Origin: Silene noctiflora
Lineage: Eukaryota; Streptophyta; Magnoliopsida; Caryophyllales; Caryophyllaceae
Reading direction: 5' to 3'
Length of the DNA stretch: 32,035 bases
Assembly: GCA_009801015.1 (NCBI GenBank)
Contig: VHZZ01003642.1
Coordinates: 37,872 to 69,906, forward strand
Both the position numbers and the translations under genes were made by a program. Numbering within the stretch: position 1 is the first letter of the stretch; each line of letters starts with the position of its first letter. Under the pieces are notes generated by a model. The model had not been told where the DNA came from. It did not search any database and was given only the letters and a program-made list of their open reading frames with translations. Of the stretch, positions 21,699 through 31,553 are shown piece after piece.

Positions 21699-22785
21699 CA
21701 ATGTTGCCAGGATCGGGATTCTACTTTAGATCGATGATGCCTCACATAATCGGATCGTAAAATCGTAAGATTCTACGATTCTTGCTAGTTTAGCTATGAT
21801 TGATGGTGGGGATCTCAAAAATATTTAAATTAACATAATTAAAGTATTGATTATATAATAATAAAAGCCATATTAGTGTTCTTTAAATATAAATACAATT
21901 ATTTATTAACAGTAAAAAATGAGGTCTCTAACAAATAAAATGTATCTCTCACACAGTCTACAATTTGTGCTTTTATTAGTCACGTAAAGACATAATACGC
22001 AAACTTAACTAAAAATAATTAAATAACTAGTTTTGTACAAATTTGTTGTATTCTTATAATTGAGTAACTAAGTACTCCCGCCGTCTCATAAATAGCTCAA
22101 AATTACAAAAGGAATAATTATAGTCTCGGACAACATACTAATATCAACACTAGTCATCAAAGCTTATTGTTGAAAAAATAGTGACAGGGACAATTGGAGT
22201 CTCGGACAACNATACTAATATCAACACTAGTCATCAAAGCTTATTGTTGAAAAAATAGTGACAGGGACAATTGGAGTCTCGGACAACATACTAATTCAAC
22301 ACTAGTAATCAAAGCTTATTTAGGGTTCATGGGTGATGAGTAATGATAGGATATTGTTGAAGGTTAAATTGAGAGTTAGACTTCATAAGTATTTGACAAA
22401 AGAAGTAGAATTAGGAAGTTGAGTTTACCAGTTTAGTTGGAGCTTATTTTTATATCTTTTTTTTATTTCATTTTTCTTATTAAACGGGTTAACATAATTA
22501 AGTGGCCACATAAGTCAATGAAATAAATGCAATTAAGAGTGTAATAGGCCTTAGAAAGTTATAAGAACATGTGGCCCATTGGCCCATTACATGAAAAGGC
22601 ATTTATTATAGGCAAAATATAGATTCGTACGATTCTATTACGATTCTGCAATTCTGACTGATCCTGACCGATTCTACGACGATTCTATCCCCTAAGGGTC
22701 CTATGAGCGATTTGGATCGTTTACCTATTTTTTGATCATAGAATCGTACGATTCTACGATCCGGATCGCGATTTTAAAAACATCG
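21699..22785. mobile_element. Non-autonomous hAT-like transposon
   Basis: The ends are CAATGTTGCC and AAAAACATCG, imperfect terminal inverted repeats of the CARTGTT type. A perfect 8-bp target duplication, GTCGTCTG, lies at 21691-21698 and 22786-22793. Subterminal regions are full of GATTCTACGAT-like words in both orientations (21715-21785 and 22620-22770), as expected for hAT transposase-binding regions. No transposase ORF is present. It lies in the third unit of the tandem array and is absent from units 1 and 2, so it came after the amplification. Confidence 0.85.
22122..22314 (+). repeat. 76-77-bp tandem repeat with an ambiguous base
   Basis: AGTCTCGGACAAC begins at 22122, 22198 and 22275. 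Copies 1 and 2 are nearly identical and the third is partial. A single N at 22211 lies in the second copy at the point where the others read CAACATAC. It is an extra base relative to the neighbours, suggesting a collapse or join made during assembly. Confidence 0.85.
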
Positions 22786-24626
22786 GTCGTCTGGGCCTAT
22801 ACTTGCTATTGGGCCTCTTTACTCTCTTCCTCTACTCAAACCCTTGTTACATCTTCATCTTCTTCACTTCAAAAATCTGAAAATTCCTCTCAAAAGAGAA
22901 TACCATGGAAACCCTTCACCTTTAAAACTTAGATCCTCCATAACTCCCTCATTTCTCCACCAAACTTCACCATTTTCGCGTCAAACTCTTCCTTTTCTCA
23001 CCCTTCACCTTTTTAAGTAAGAAAGATGCATCTTTTCAAAAAAAATCTAAAAATCCGTCTTTCTAGGGTTAGAGTAATTTGCTCCTTTTTTGAAGTTGTT
23101 GTTGAGGAAGCAAATTTTGAAGCCTCGGACTTGATGAATTGAAGATTAGAAGTGCTAAAAGATAACGGTGAAAGGTTACTCGGTATTATATAATTATGTG
23201 CTTTGTTTGTTAGAGATTAGTGTTTTAATTGATAAAGTTGGTAACTTTTCATATTTATCTATGTTTCTTATTTGAATAATTGTTGTTGGATATTGTCTTA
23301 AGCATTTGGGTAAAATATGGAGCATGTTGTCACAATTGTTATTAGATTGGGTGAAGTTGTGATGTTGGATGATTTAATTGATTGAGTTTGGATCAAATCT
23401 TCTATTTTTAATCCATCTTTTATCCTTTGATTTCACCCTTAAGACTTGCATTAAGTTACTTGGGTAATATATGATGGAATTGGGATTTTAATGGTAAGGT
23501 AAAAATTGATTTGGGGATAAAGATGAAGCTTGTTGTGTCGTGCAAAACAACCTTTTGCGCAGGCTGCGCAACAGCGCAGACAGCGCCACAACCTGACCAT
23601 TTTTCGTAGAATGGTCATAACTTCCTCGTTTCTTGTATATTTCGGGCTTATGACCTACTTTTAAAACCGTAAGAGGATAAGTTATCTCCTCCAATTGGTT
23701 TAACATCAATATCATGTAGAGCATTAGTTATGACTATTTGAAGTTGATCCATGTTGTAGTCGAGTTCTAAACTCGATGTTCGGAATTGGGGTTTGGGTTT
23801 TTTGTTGGGTATGCTTCTTAACCTTGATTCTAATACTTATGTGTGGTATTTTAGCAGTTTTTTAATGTTAGAACACCTTGAATAAGACTCATTTACATGT
23901 TTAAGGATGGTTTTTGGATGTTTCACTTGAATCACTCGATTCGGAGTCCGTATGAGTAAATGGCGCCGATTTACCGTTTCCAGTTCTATAAATGTGTGCC
24001 CTTTGTGTATGATGGTTGTTTGTGCTTATTATTTATATCATGACCCGTGTTTTTCCTTTGTGACTCGAGCTATGCTTATAAGTGGTTCGGGTTTTGGTTT
24101 GCTTACGTTTTGCCTCGTGTTTCGTGTTAATTCATTTGTTATCGTTTGTTAATACTATGTTTAAGTAACATTTAAATATGAAGTATAATGTTTATTCATG
24201 TTATAAAAGTATGAAATGATGTTATATACTTCATATTTGGGTTCTCATTGGTTTGTTTACGTTTTGCCTCGGGTTTCGTATTACTTAATTCATTTGTTAT
24301 CGTTTGTACTATTTTAAACTCAAGTGACATGCAAATATGAAATATAATGTTTATTCATGTTATAAAAGTATGAAATGATATTATATACTTCACATTTGAG
24401 TTCTTACTCAATCATTATCAATTCTTTATCAATTGTCAAAGGTGAAATGCTTCTCTTGGATACTTACTTGTGTTGAGTCGTTTTCTTGTGAAAATGTCAC
24501 TATGTCTTACCTTCTTACTTGACTTGCCTAAGCATCATTTATATGTTAAATATTGGTCTTGTTAGTTGACTTAAATGTGACATTCTACATAGTGTGATAA
24601 CTCGACATTCATTTTTACCTTTTTCG

Positions 24627-24812
24627 GACCTTTGGTTACGGTATGTGTGCCATGTTTCACTCGACCATTGGTTACGGTATGTGTTCCATGTTTCCAGTTG
24701 ACCTATTAAACCGCCCTCCTTTCGGATCTTTGGTTACGGACTGTGTGTCATGTTTTCGATTAAGTGTTACTCGACCTTTGGTTATGGTCTGTGTGCCATG
24801 TATCGAGTCTTG
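24627..24812 (+). repeat. Minisatellite, four copies, in the 3' LTR of element B
   Basis: Copies start near 24627, 24663, 24726 and 24773 and match the five-copy array at 15826-16081 of the 5' LTR. Confidence 0.8.
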
Positions 24813-25755
24813 GATGCGAAATTTTTATCGCATGTTGAATCGGGAAACGTTCATCCCGAGAGTCTGGATCCAGGTTTAGACTAGGACCGTATTATGATCG
24901 TCGTCCTACCAGGAGGATGGAGTCTAGGTGGCTTTGTCTTGTTAGTCATGCTTTGTATGTGTCCTGCACTTCTTGAGTCGAGTATTCGTTTGGATGAATG
25001 GCTTAATTAACCCTTTTTATTACGTATGTATGATTAATGCTCTTTTATGCCCTCCCACGTCAAGATTAGTCATGCTAACATGTTTGCTTAATGTTCATTT
25101 TTGTTTTCTTATATCAAGCTATTTATGTTGACATGTACATTCATTGTTTATTCTTGCTTTTTTATACTAAGCTACTCGTATTGACATGTATGTTTATCGT
25201 TCATTCTAGTTATCTCATGTCAAGTTACCCATGCTAACATGTTTGCTTATAACTCATTCTCATTATACCTACCAAGTTATCCATGTTAATACGTATGATG
25301 TATGTTTCTCCTTATTTTTTCTTGTGATGTTAATTATATCTTGTATTCATTATGCTTTGCCTTAATTATGTTCTTATGTATGTCTATTTTGATATAATGT
25401 GGCTGGGAGAACCTTGAGTTACTTCCCACTGACTGTGACGTTCATGTTTACATGAATGACAGATGATAGTGTTGTTTGTTGGGGAAGATGACATGTGAGT
25501 TAGCGAGCGTTGTACTTACAACGATTGACCTTCCTCGTTGTAGTTCAGATGTGTAAATAGTTTCACTATTGTGCTTGTTTAGGGATTAAAATCCCGCACT
25601 TCTAGCTAAGTTGTATTTTGTATACAACCTTTATTAAACTCAACGTTTTGGTTTATATAGTGACTTCGCGGTTTTTAATATCAAAGTTTTTAAAATCTCG
25701 CTTTTTCAACTGCAAAGTTTAGATTTACCTTTTCGTAAGATCGTTGGGGTTCACA

Positions 25756-26009
25756 ATGAACTTATGGCACCCTAGTACTTTTAATTATTTTCTTACATTT
25801 CTATTTACTTGCCTTATTATTTCATTTGTTTACATTTTCGTTATTGTAGTTTAGTTTACATCTCAAACCCAAATTGTGACACAAAGACATAGCTACTTGC
25901 ATTAATAACCGTTTGATGAACCGTCCCTTAGGATCCGACCTCTACTTACTACTTTCTAGTTTGTTGAGTAAAAATATTGTTTGATAGCTTTGACGACGAG
26001 CCTCTATCA
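25756..26009 (+). repeat. 3' LTR of the Athila-like element, piece 3 of 3
   Basis: This piece aligns with 2002-2255 of the left LTR, ending CTCTATCA. It begins with ATGAA, the right target duplication of element B. It is the outer right edge of the Athila-like element. The host duplication cannot be checked because the left LTR is truncated. Confidence 0.88.
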
Positions 26010-27373
26010 TACAAACGATTTCTTGTCTGGTCTTGCATGTAGCTTCGGGGTATGATCCCTGGCCCATGACCCCTTCCCCCCCCCCCCCCGGTTTGGCGGT
26101 GTCTTCAGGTTTGTTTGGTTTTGTCGGTCTTTGGGATGGGTTAGCTCATCTTGTTGATGGCTTATGTTTGTTGTTCTTTGGGTCGATATGGTGTTCCCCT
26201 TTCCCTCGTCCCCTTCCCCCATCTATCGTGTCCATATTCCATCGGTGTTGTTGTAGTCTGGTGTTGCAATTTGGAGTGATATGGTGTTCCCCTCCCCATC
26301 ACCCCCATCCCCCATCTATCGACTCCAGTTTGCTTGTTTTAAAGGTTATTGTTGGGGTCTTTGTCTCTGGTGTGGCTGCATGTAGGACTGTTGTTTTGTT
26401 GTTTGGTTTTCGTTTGGGTGTGCTTGGTGGTCACCATTGATGGTCACATCCTGTTGTGTTGGCGGGTTCTTTTTTGGTCTTCTTTTGTTGGTTTTGTGGT
26501 GATGCCATGGTTTTTGAATGGAGTGGATCAGTCTTGGTGTTGGTATCCTTTTGAGGTGTGATCAAGTTAGTCTAAGATGGGTTGGATGTGGTTTTGGTTT
26601 GAATGTCATCGGTGGTCTGATTCGCATCATTCATGCTACTGTTTTTTTTTTCCGTGTTTATATTAATAATAACCTCTTCTTGGTTAAGGGTGTCCTGTCC
26701 CTTAATCATTGGGGTGGCTCGTATTATCGTGTTTTTATTGCCAATAAGGGTAATGGTAGGTTTGCATCTGGCTTGTGTTGTGTCCATCTCGAATTGGCTT
26801 TTTGAGATGGTTCTGGTTAGGGGATTGTGCAGGTTGTTTTTTATGATTTATATGTCGCTAGCTATCTACTTACTCGCTTTTCGGGGCTATGAGTTTCTTC
26901 TTGTCCGCAGGGATTGCTTCCCAAAGTGTAGGAGTTTACTATCCTCTGGAAGGAGATCTTGGTGCATTCCGCCTTTACCTTCTACGTCCTAGTGGCGTAA
27001 GTGCACTTTGCACTTCCTTGATGGTTCAAGGATCTCGTTGGCCTCCTGATGTTGTAATCCACAGCCAAGGGGGTGAATCTCCGAGACACATTTTTGTGTT
27101 TTGTTGCAGGTATTTCTCCGAAGCTTTGTCAGTTAAGATGAGTAATGAGATGATCGATCATTTGGCTAGCTCTAATCGTCCTTTCAATAATGATGTGAAT
27201 GTTGTGGATGTTGAAGTTGACTTATGTGTGCAGCCAGTCGTACGCCATCAACACACTATTGTTAGCTGATGTAGTTACCTTGTTGCTTTAGTTTATGATA
27301 TTAATAAAATAAGTGCATTTGACCAAATGAGTCAAGCGGCATCTGTATAAAACCTTTTTTTACGATTGCCAAA
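26010..27373 (+). other. GT-rich segment with A-rich end, possible LINE remnant
   Basis: The composition changes sharply after the LTR: the plus strand is rich in G and T, with a 14-base C run at 26076-26089. A stretch starting GATATGGTGTTCCCC recurs at about 26186 and 26278. Overlapping open frames (for example 26889-27269, 126 codons) show no domain I recognise. The end reads TTAATAAAATAAGTGCATTTG and, further on, TTGCCAAAAAAAA at about 27365-27378, resembling plant LINE 3' ends. Alternatively it is an old transcribed host sequence. No target duplication was found. Confidence 0.35.
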
Positions 27374-27942
27374 AAAAAGGGCAAGAATCAAGCTAACGAA
27401 AGATAGAAATCAGAAACTCATTTTCCTCTTGTAGGTGGAAGAAATTTAACTAGTTGATAATCCATTTGCTTGAAGATTATAGAGGAATTCAGTCAGATTA
27501 ATGCCCAAGTGAGAAGCTTTCCATAGTCTTGAAGCTACTGAACAATCTTTAAATAGAGAAACAACACCATGACAGATGACAGATGACAGATGACAGATGA
27601 AGACAGCAACTACTGGTCTTTTCCAAATGAGAAACAAGTGTACAACCACCACTCCCAAAACAGCTTCATATCACATGAATCATAGTTCTTCCGTAAAAGT
27701 TCAATTCTGCATACACTGTACACCTGACGCTAGTCACTATGAATAATTTTTCAATCAAAACGTAAAACCCTACATCATCTTAATAGTCAGAATATGAGTT
27801 ACCAAGTACATAAAATCTGGCAACAAACAGCTAGAGAACAGCATCATATAGAAAATTATTCAAAATTGCATAACATAAAAGCAAAAAAGAAGATGCTGAA
27901 CTGACATACTACCCAGAAATATTTGTATATGTCCCTTAATAA
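27374..27942. other. Region downstream of the MAM33-family gene
   Basis: The part next to 27943 is presumably 3' UTR of the minus-strand gene; no clear poly(A) signal was identified. On the minus strand, 27460-27540 reads SLFKDCSVASRLWKASHLGI, which faintly resembles the zinc-binding region after LINE reverse transcriptases, so a small LINE scrap is possible. A GACAGAT microsatellite lies at 27571-27600. Confidence 0.4.
27571..27600 (+). repeat. (GACAGAT)n microsatellite
   Basis: About four perfect 7-bp units in tandem. It accounts for an otherwise odd ICHLSSVICH stretch in the opposite-strand frame. Confidence 0.9.
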
Positions 27943-30900
27943 TCAAGTTCCTCTAGCTACCCTGGGCACATTAGCATTAGCAGCTCCCTTGGCCTGGTCA
28001 ATTTCTTTCATTGCCTCCTGTCCACTGACAAATAAACCAACTGAGCGGAACCAATGCATAAGTTTTCGATTATCCTTGACATAAATCCAAGCTTGAAGGA
28101 AAGGGAAGAGAGTCTCATTTATTCCTCGTTCCTGAATGTAGTTGTAGAAGGCATCTCTGGTCTTCTCATCAAGAGTCCTGCGAGACAGATAAATTGATAA
28201 CGTTTTAAGAGAAGCGGATTTCTATCTCATTTTGAAAATTATGTAAATAAAATAAGCTACAACTGAGTTCAGAAATGATGCATCACATTGATTAAATTTA
28301 AACCATGTTGATCTACATCCATACCTTGAAGACAAAACGCCAAAATACATGGTCTACAAATTTCACAACCGTGATTTAGCTGATGCCTTCTTTGCACTGG
28401 AATTTTTAATACTGGGCTAATGAGTTGTTTTACCAAAAAAAAAATTCTATTAAACCCATTAGATACTAACGATGAATCTCACGTAATTCTTCTCATATAC
28501 TTGACTATCGTGATTTTGATCTATGCCAGATAAATATAGAGCATGCATATGCAAGATACTGCTTTATCAAGTGACGTGAGACATTTATTGTTCTAAACTA
28601 TCTTGGTAGGCAGCCGGAACGCTATAATGCATCCAGTCACTCATCTCACAAGTATCCATGGCTCCAATTCGATGCCGTATAATACTACTTCCTCCATTCA
28701 ACTCCACTCTACCACTTTCATTTTTGTACAGTATTCACAAGTAATTATTCAATTTCAATTTTCTCTCAATACATGCGTGAAAATATATTCATGTCATATC
28801 TTGTTTGATTCGTCTTTACGAGAACATTAAAAATATCTAACTTTCATAATTTTTGCAAATACGTAGCTAACAATATTTAGCGCTTAAAATACGCGTTGAC
28901 AAGTGTGAAAAAGTAAAGTGGTAGAGTAGAGTTGAATGGAGGAAGTACAATTGAGGACAAGATTATCAACAAAGTACATAGTTCTACTGAATACCATGAT
29001 TCAAGACTGACAAAGCGTGATTCTCCTGGTCTTTTTAGTATGAATTTCTATAAATTTTTGTTCCTTACTGCAGCCCATCATGTATTACCATAATTCTATA
29101 TCACTTGATAATAGTTTCTACAGAGTATAAGAGTAGCAGCTCGAGTGCACAACATCACAACTTTACCCTCCAAAGTCCAGATTCGTAGTTCTCCAGACTG
29201 ACTCATCCTCTAAAGTGATAAACCCCTAACCTAACGGACAAACACTCATGTATAAACTAAAGCATTACACATGATGAGCGATCTCAGGTTATAGAAACTA
29301 TATTAACTAACTGTCCAAGACAAATCAGATTCACTACTGCCACCAGTTCAACTAACTTTCATCCGAGGTTCTCCAACCAACCAAAACCTTGTACAAAGAC
29401 GAATATAAAAGTCATTCTATAAGAACCTACTTGGTGGTATAATATCACACTTAACTAAAAATTTACCCCTACAAAGATCTTGCTCACAAGAAAAATCAAA
29501 ATTCCAAGAAGTAACAGCTGACCAACACATCTATCCATGATACCAAAATCACTTTATCCCTTAATTAGAAGAGGCGTGAAGCGCACTGAGGCGCTAAGAG
29601 GCGACGAGGCGCAAAAAGCAAGGCAAAGGCGCGTGCCTTTTGGACGCAAGGTGTCCTATTTTTAGTAACAAATTTGTATTTTCCAAATAAAATTTTGGGC
29701 AACAATACCTTTTTTTAGGAATTTTCATGTTGGCTAACATGTAAAGGTGTAAGAGTTAGGAATAATGGGTAAAAGAAAAGACATAATTAAAGACCTAGAT
29801 GAGAAAAATATGGAAAGTGCATACTAGAAAGTCCTGTTAAGTGAGACTCGTCGAAAAAGCACACCTAAATGCACCGAGGCGTTTCGGCTGGCGCCTCACT
29901 CGAGGAGTGCTTTTTTGAACTAAGCTTTATCCACAAATCATTTACGTTTTCATACTCTATCAACATAAATTTTCTCTTGAGCCAACAGAACACATGATTT
30001 CATACAATGAATTTTGGCAGAACAAAATATACAACACGGTAAATCTGTTGAGAGATGTTGTTTCCCAAAAGGCCACTGTATTAGTCATAAGAGTCAACGA
30101 ACACCAAATCAAAAACAAACGACAAAAACAATAACATTCACCCGATGCCTAAAGAAAACCAAGTAGATGAATAGGTAAGGGAGCGTCAAAGTCGAAGGTA
30201 CGCAAATTTACCCCTATGTTTTCCTTCACAAAGAGGTTGTCTATAAATAACATTCAGTGAAAATTGCAACAAGAATTACATTGAATGCCTGTAATTGCTA
30301 TATTCTATCATAATCAAAACAAAAAAAATAATGAGAATCTAGCTCCACTAGTACTAATAAACAAACAAACAATCTAAATAAATTGTGTCAACAAAAGGTT
30401 ATCACAACTAAGCTCACTTGAGGCGAAAGAGAGCACTAGATTAACTCTGTAGATAAAATTACCTACTAGGCTGCTTCAATAAACATGACCAAATGAATAA
30501 ATATCATAAACATGAGAACCAAACAAAACAAGAATAGAAAAGAGATAGAGCAACTAACTCGAAAAGGGGCTCAGTATACATATTGGGAGACAAAACGATA
30601 GCCTCCCTGGATTTGGATTTAGGGCGAAGAGAAACAGAGTGAATACTAAGAACATCCGGGTACAAGCCACAAAGGAAAGTCAAAGACTTGTCTTTCGCAG
30701 GCTTGGAAACATCAATATGAACATACAATTGATTAATCTGATCATCATCATCATCAGCGACATTGTCATCATCCACATCTTCCTCGACAATGTTGGCTAA
30801 TCGCATAACTGTAATGTTAATCTCCTCATTGTTGTAATGACGTTGAAGGACTGGTCCATTCGAGTCGAGTGCGCCCTTTACAATTAAGAATTCTGATGGT

Positions 30901-31252
30901 GGAGCAATTTTCTGCCAAATATTCAAACATTACAAATACTCAATTACCACAGTCCCGTGTATGAAAGGGACACAAAATCATGTTATTTAATCACCCAATT
31001 TTTACAATAATTGTGAACAAGTACTAGGGTTTAGGGTTTTAGAGGGTTTAAAGGAAAAAAGAAAGAGAGAAATAATACCGGAGGAGGAGACATGTTGGAG
31101 GCTTTAAGGTAGTGGTCTTTGAGAGAGCGGAGTACCATGGTGTTGACGGCGGATGATTTGGTGGCGTCTGTGTATCTTTCCGATAACTTCCGGCATTGTT
31201 GGTATAAAGTGCCGCCGCAATTTCTGCTGCTGCTTATAGCTCTCCTCAACAT
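27943..31252 (-). CDS. MAM33/p32-family mitochondrial acidic matrix protein, three exons
   Basis: Exon 1 is 31252-31079 (58 codons), exon 2 is 30911-30559 and exon 3 is 28177-27943, ending TGA. All junctions are GT..AG and the frame is kept, giving 253 residues. Residues 1-50 are rich in Arg and Ser, as in a mitochondrial transit peptide. The core has VLQRHYNNEEINITVMRL (79-96), an acidic loop EEDVDDDNVADDDDD (101-115), LYVHIDVSK (120-128) and LTFLCGLYPDVLSIHSVSLR (136-155). The C-terminal part has TLDEKTRDAFYNYIQERGIN (177-196), LFPFLQAWIYVKDNRKLMHW (199-218) and a final helix. This order and length fit the MAM33/p32/gC1qBP family of doughnut-shaped trimers in the mitochondrial matrix, linked in yeast and plants to respiratory-chain biogenesis and mitochondrial ribosome function. 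All motifs are intact, so it looks functional. The exact plant subgroup is inferred. Confidence 0.9.
28688..28945. mobile_element. Stowaway-type MITE
   Basis: This is a 258-bp element with long inverted ends: CTTCCTCCATTCAACTCCAC at the left and its complement GTTGAATGGAGGAAG at the right. Complementarity continues inward through ACTCTACCACTTT. It is flanked by TA on both sides (28686-28687, 28946-28947). The TA target and the CTNCCTCCATTC-like tip define Stowaway (Tc1/mariner) MITEs. It sits in intron 2 of the MAM33-family gene. Confidence 0.92.
29560..29924. mobile_element. hAT-like MITE
   Basis: This is a 365-bp element with a perfect 8-bp target duplication, CTTTATCC, at 29552-29559 and 29925-29932. 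The tips CTTAATT and AACTAAG are imperfect inverted repeats. The subterminal parts are rich in GAGGCG/GCGCC words (29570-29640 and 29875-29905), giving a local GC peak. It lies in intron 2 and has no coding capacity. Confidence 0.85.
30912..31078 (-). other. Intron 1 of the MAM33-family gene (167 bp)
   Basis: The donor is CCG|GTATTA at 31079/31078 and the acceptor TTGGCAG ends at 30912. It is phase 0. It carries a telo-box near its donor end. Confidence 0.85.
31025..31040 (-). promoter_or_regulatory. Double telo-box in intron 1
   Basis: On the minus strand this reads AAAACCCTAAACCCTA, containing AAACCCTA-type telo-boxes. In plants these motifs near the 5' end of genes are associated with expression in dividing cells, often for genes of translation and organelle biogenesis. 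Here it lies about 210 bases after the ATG, within the first intron. The regulatory role is inferred. Confidence 0.45.
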
Positions 31253-31553
31253 TTTTACTCAACTCCCTCTGTTCCCTATTATTTCTACTGCTTCTCATAC
31301 GATCCACCGTTACCTTTTATACGTTTTTGTGCCTCTGAAAATCACAGATACGTTTAAAATTTATTATATACGTTCATGCATAAACGTGACCTCCTGATAT
31401 TATTTTTAAACTCTTTTTATGTACACAACTCATTAAAATTGAAGGATATATTGGAAAAGAAAAGATATTGGCAGAAGCAGATTTAGAAAGCAGAATTGAC
31501 TAGCAGAATAATTTATGAGGTTTGACTATCAATTTATTTAGCATAATTGTTTT
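31253..31553 (-). promoter_or_regulatory. Presumed promoter and 5' UTR of the MAM33-family gene
   Basis: This is the region immediately upstream of the ATG at 31252 on the minus strand. An A/G-rich leader (31253-31300) with several AACAGAGGG-like words precedes an AT-rich stretch. No single TATA box can be chosen with confidence. An overlapping 67-codon frame (31104-31307) is a shadow of exon 1. Confidence 0.4.

Larger units (their letters stand above)
20063..22793 (+). repeat. 665-bp tandem array of chimeric MULE/LTR units
   Basis: TAATGGTGAGAATATATAAA occurs at 20063, 20728 and 21393, exactly 665 bp apart. Each unit holds the right ~228 bp of the MULE, including its terminal inverted repeat, followed by about 437 bp of element B LTR. 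Units 1 and 2 end AAACTTC, joined to the next MULE half. Unit 3 passes into the normal LTR sequence and is itself split by the hAT-like element at 21699-22785. Similar open frames at 20386 and 21051 are copies of the same LTR stretch. Confidence 0.92.
13793..25755 (+). mobile_element. Non-coding LTR retrotransposon, LARD-like (insertion B)
   Basis: A complete two-LTR element with ends TGTAACACC and GGTTCACA and a perfect 5-bp target duplication, ATGAA, at 13788-13792 and 25756-25760. It has a 5' LTR (13793-17031), a tRNA-Met primer site (17034-17045), an interior of 1809 bp, a polypurine tract and a 3' LTR (18841-25755). The interior has no gag or pol, so it depended on an autonomous relative. 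The primer type and TGTAAC ends suggest a Ty3/gypsy chromovirus relative such as the Tekay/Del group; this is inference, since no protein is left. Its 3' LTR is enlarged by a MULE, tandem copies and a hAT-like insertion. Confidence 0.9.
18841..25755 (+). repeat. 3' LTR of element B, enlarged by later insertions
   Basis: It starts TGTAACGCCCGCGGAATTCC and ends GGGGTTCACA. After removing the MULE (18913-20291), two extra 665-bp units and the hAT-like element (21699-22785) with their duplications, about 3.1 kb remains, close to the 3239 bp of the 5' LTR. Confidence 0.9.
1001..26009 (+). mobile_element. Athila-like Ty3/gypsy LTR retrotransposon, degenerate, nested with later insertions
   Basis: The order is truncated 5' LTR, tRNA-Asp-type primer site, gag, retropepsin, ATHILA-type ORF, 3' non-coding tract and 3' LTR. 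The gag and protease sequences and the downstream ATHILA-type ORF place it with the Athila lineage. All coding parts contain stops and frameshifts. Reverse transcriptase, RNase H and integrase are not visible between the protease (ending 4854) and the ATHILA-type ORF (starting 6229), so the copy could move only with help even before it decayed. Two LTR elements sit in its 3' LTR. The span given includes those insertions; the element's own sequence is about 10.4 kb. Confidence 0.88.
28178..30558 (-). other. Intron 2 of the MAM33-family gene (2381 bp)
   Basis: The donor GA|GTTAGT is at 30559/30558 and the acceptor CTCGCAG ends at 28178. Joining restores a Glu codon. The intron is large mainly because of transposon content: a Stowaway MITE (28688-28945) and a hAT-like MITE (29560-29924). 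The rest (28178-28687, 28946-29551, 29933-30558) is AT-rich, with nothing further recognised. Confidence 0.85.

Noticed and set aside
22071..22100. TACTCCCGCCGTCTCATAAA as a Stowaway MITE tip
   Set aside because: No matching inverted partner or second TA-flanked end was found within the hAT-like element.
26033..26992. A chain of overlapping 70-135-codon frames as a gene
   Set aside because: The frames depend on C and T runs, change frame repeatedly and show no recognisable domain or consistent start.
27446..27658. 70-codon minus-strand frame as a gene
   Set aside because: Part of it is a translated microsatellite; the rest only faintly resembles a LINE zinc-binding region.
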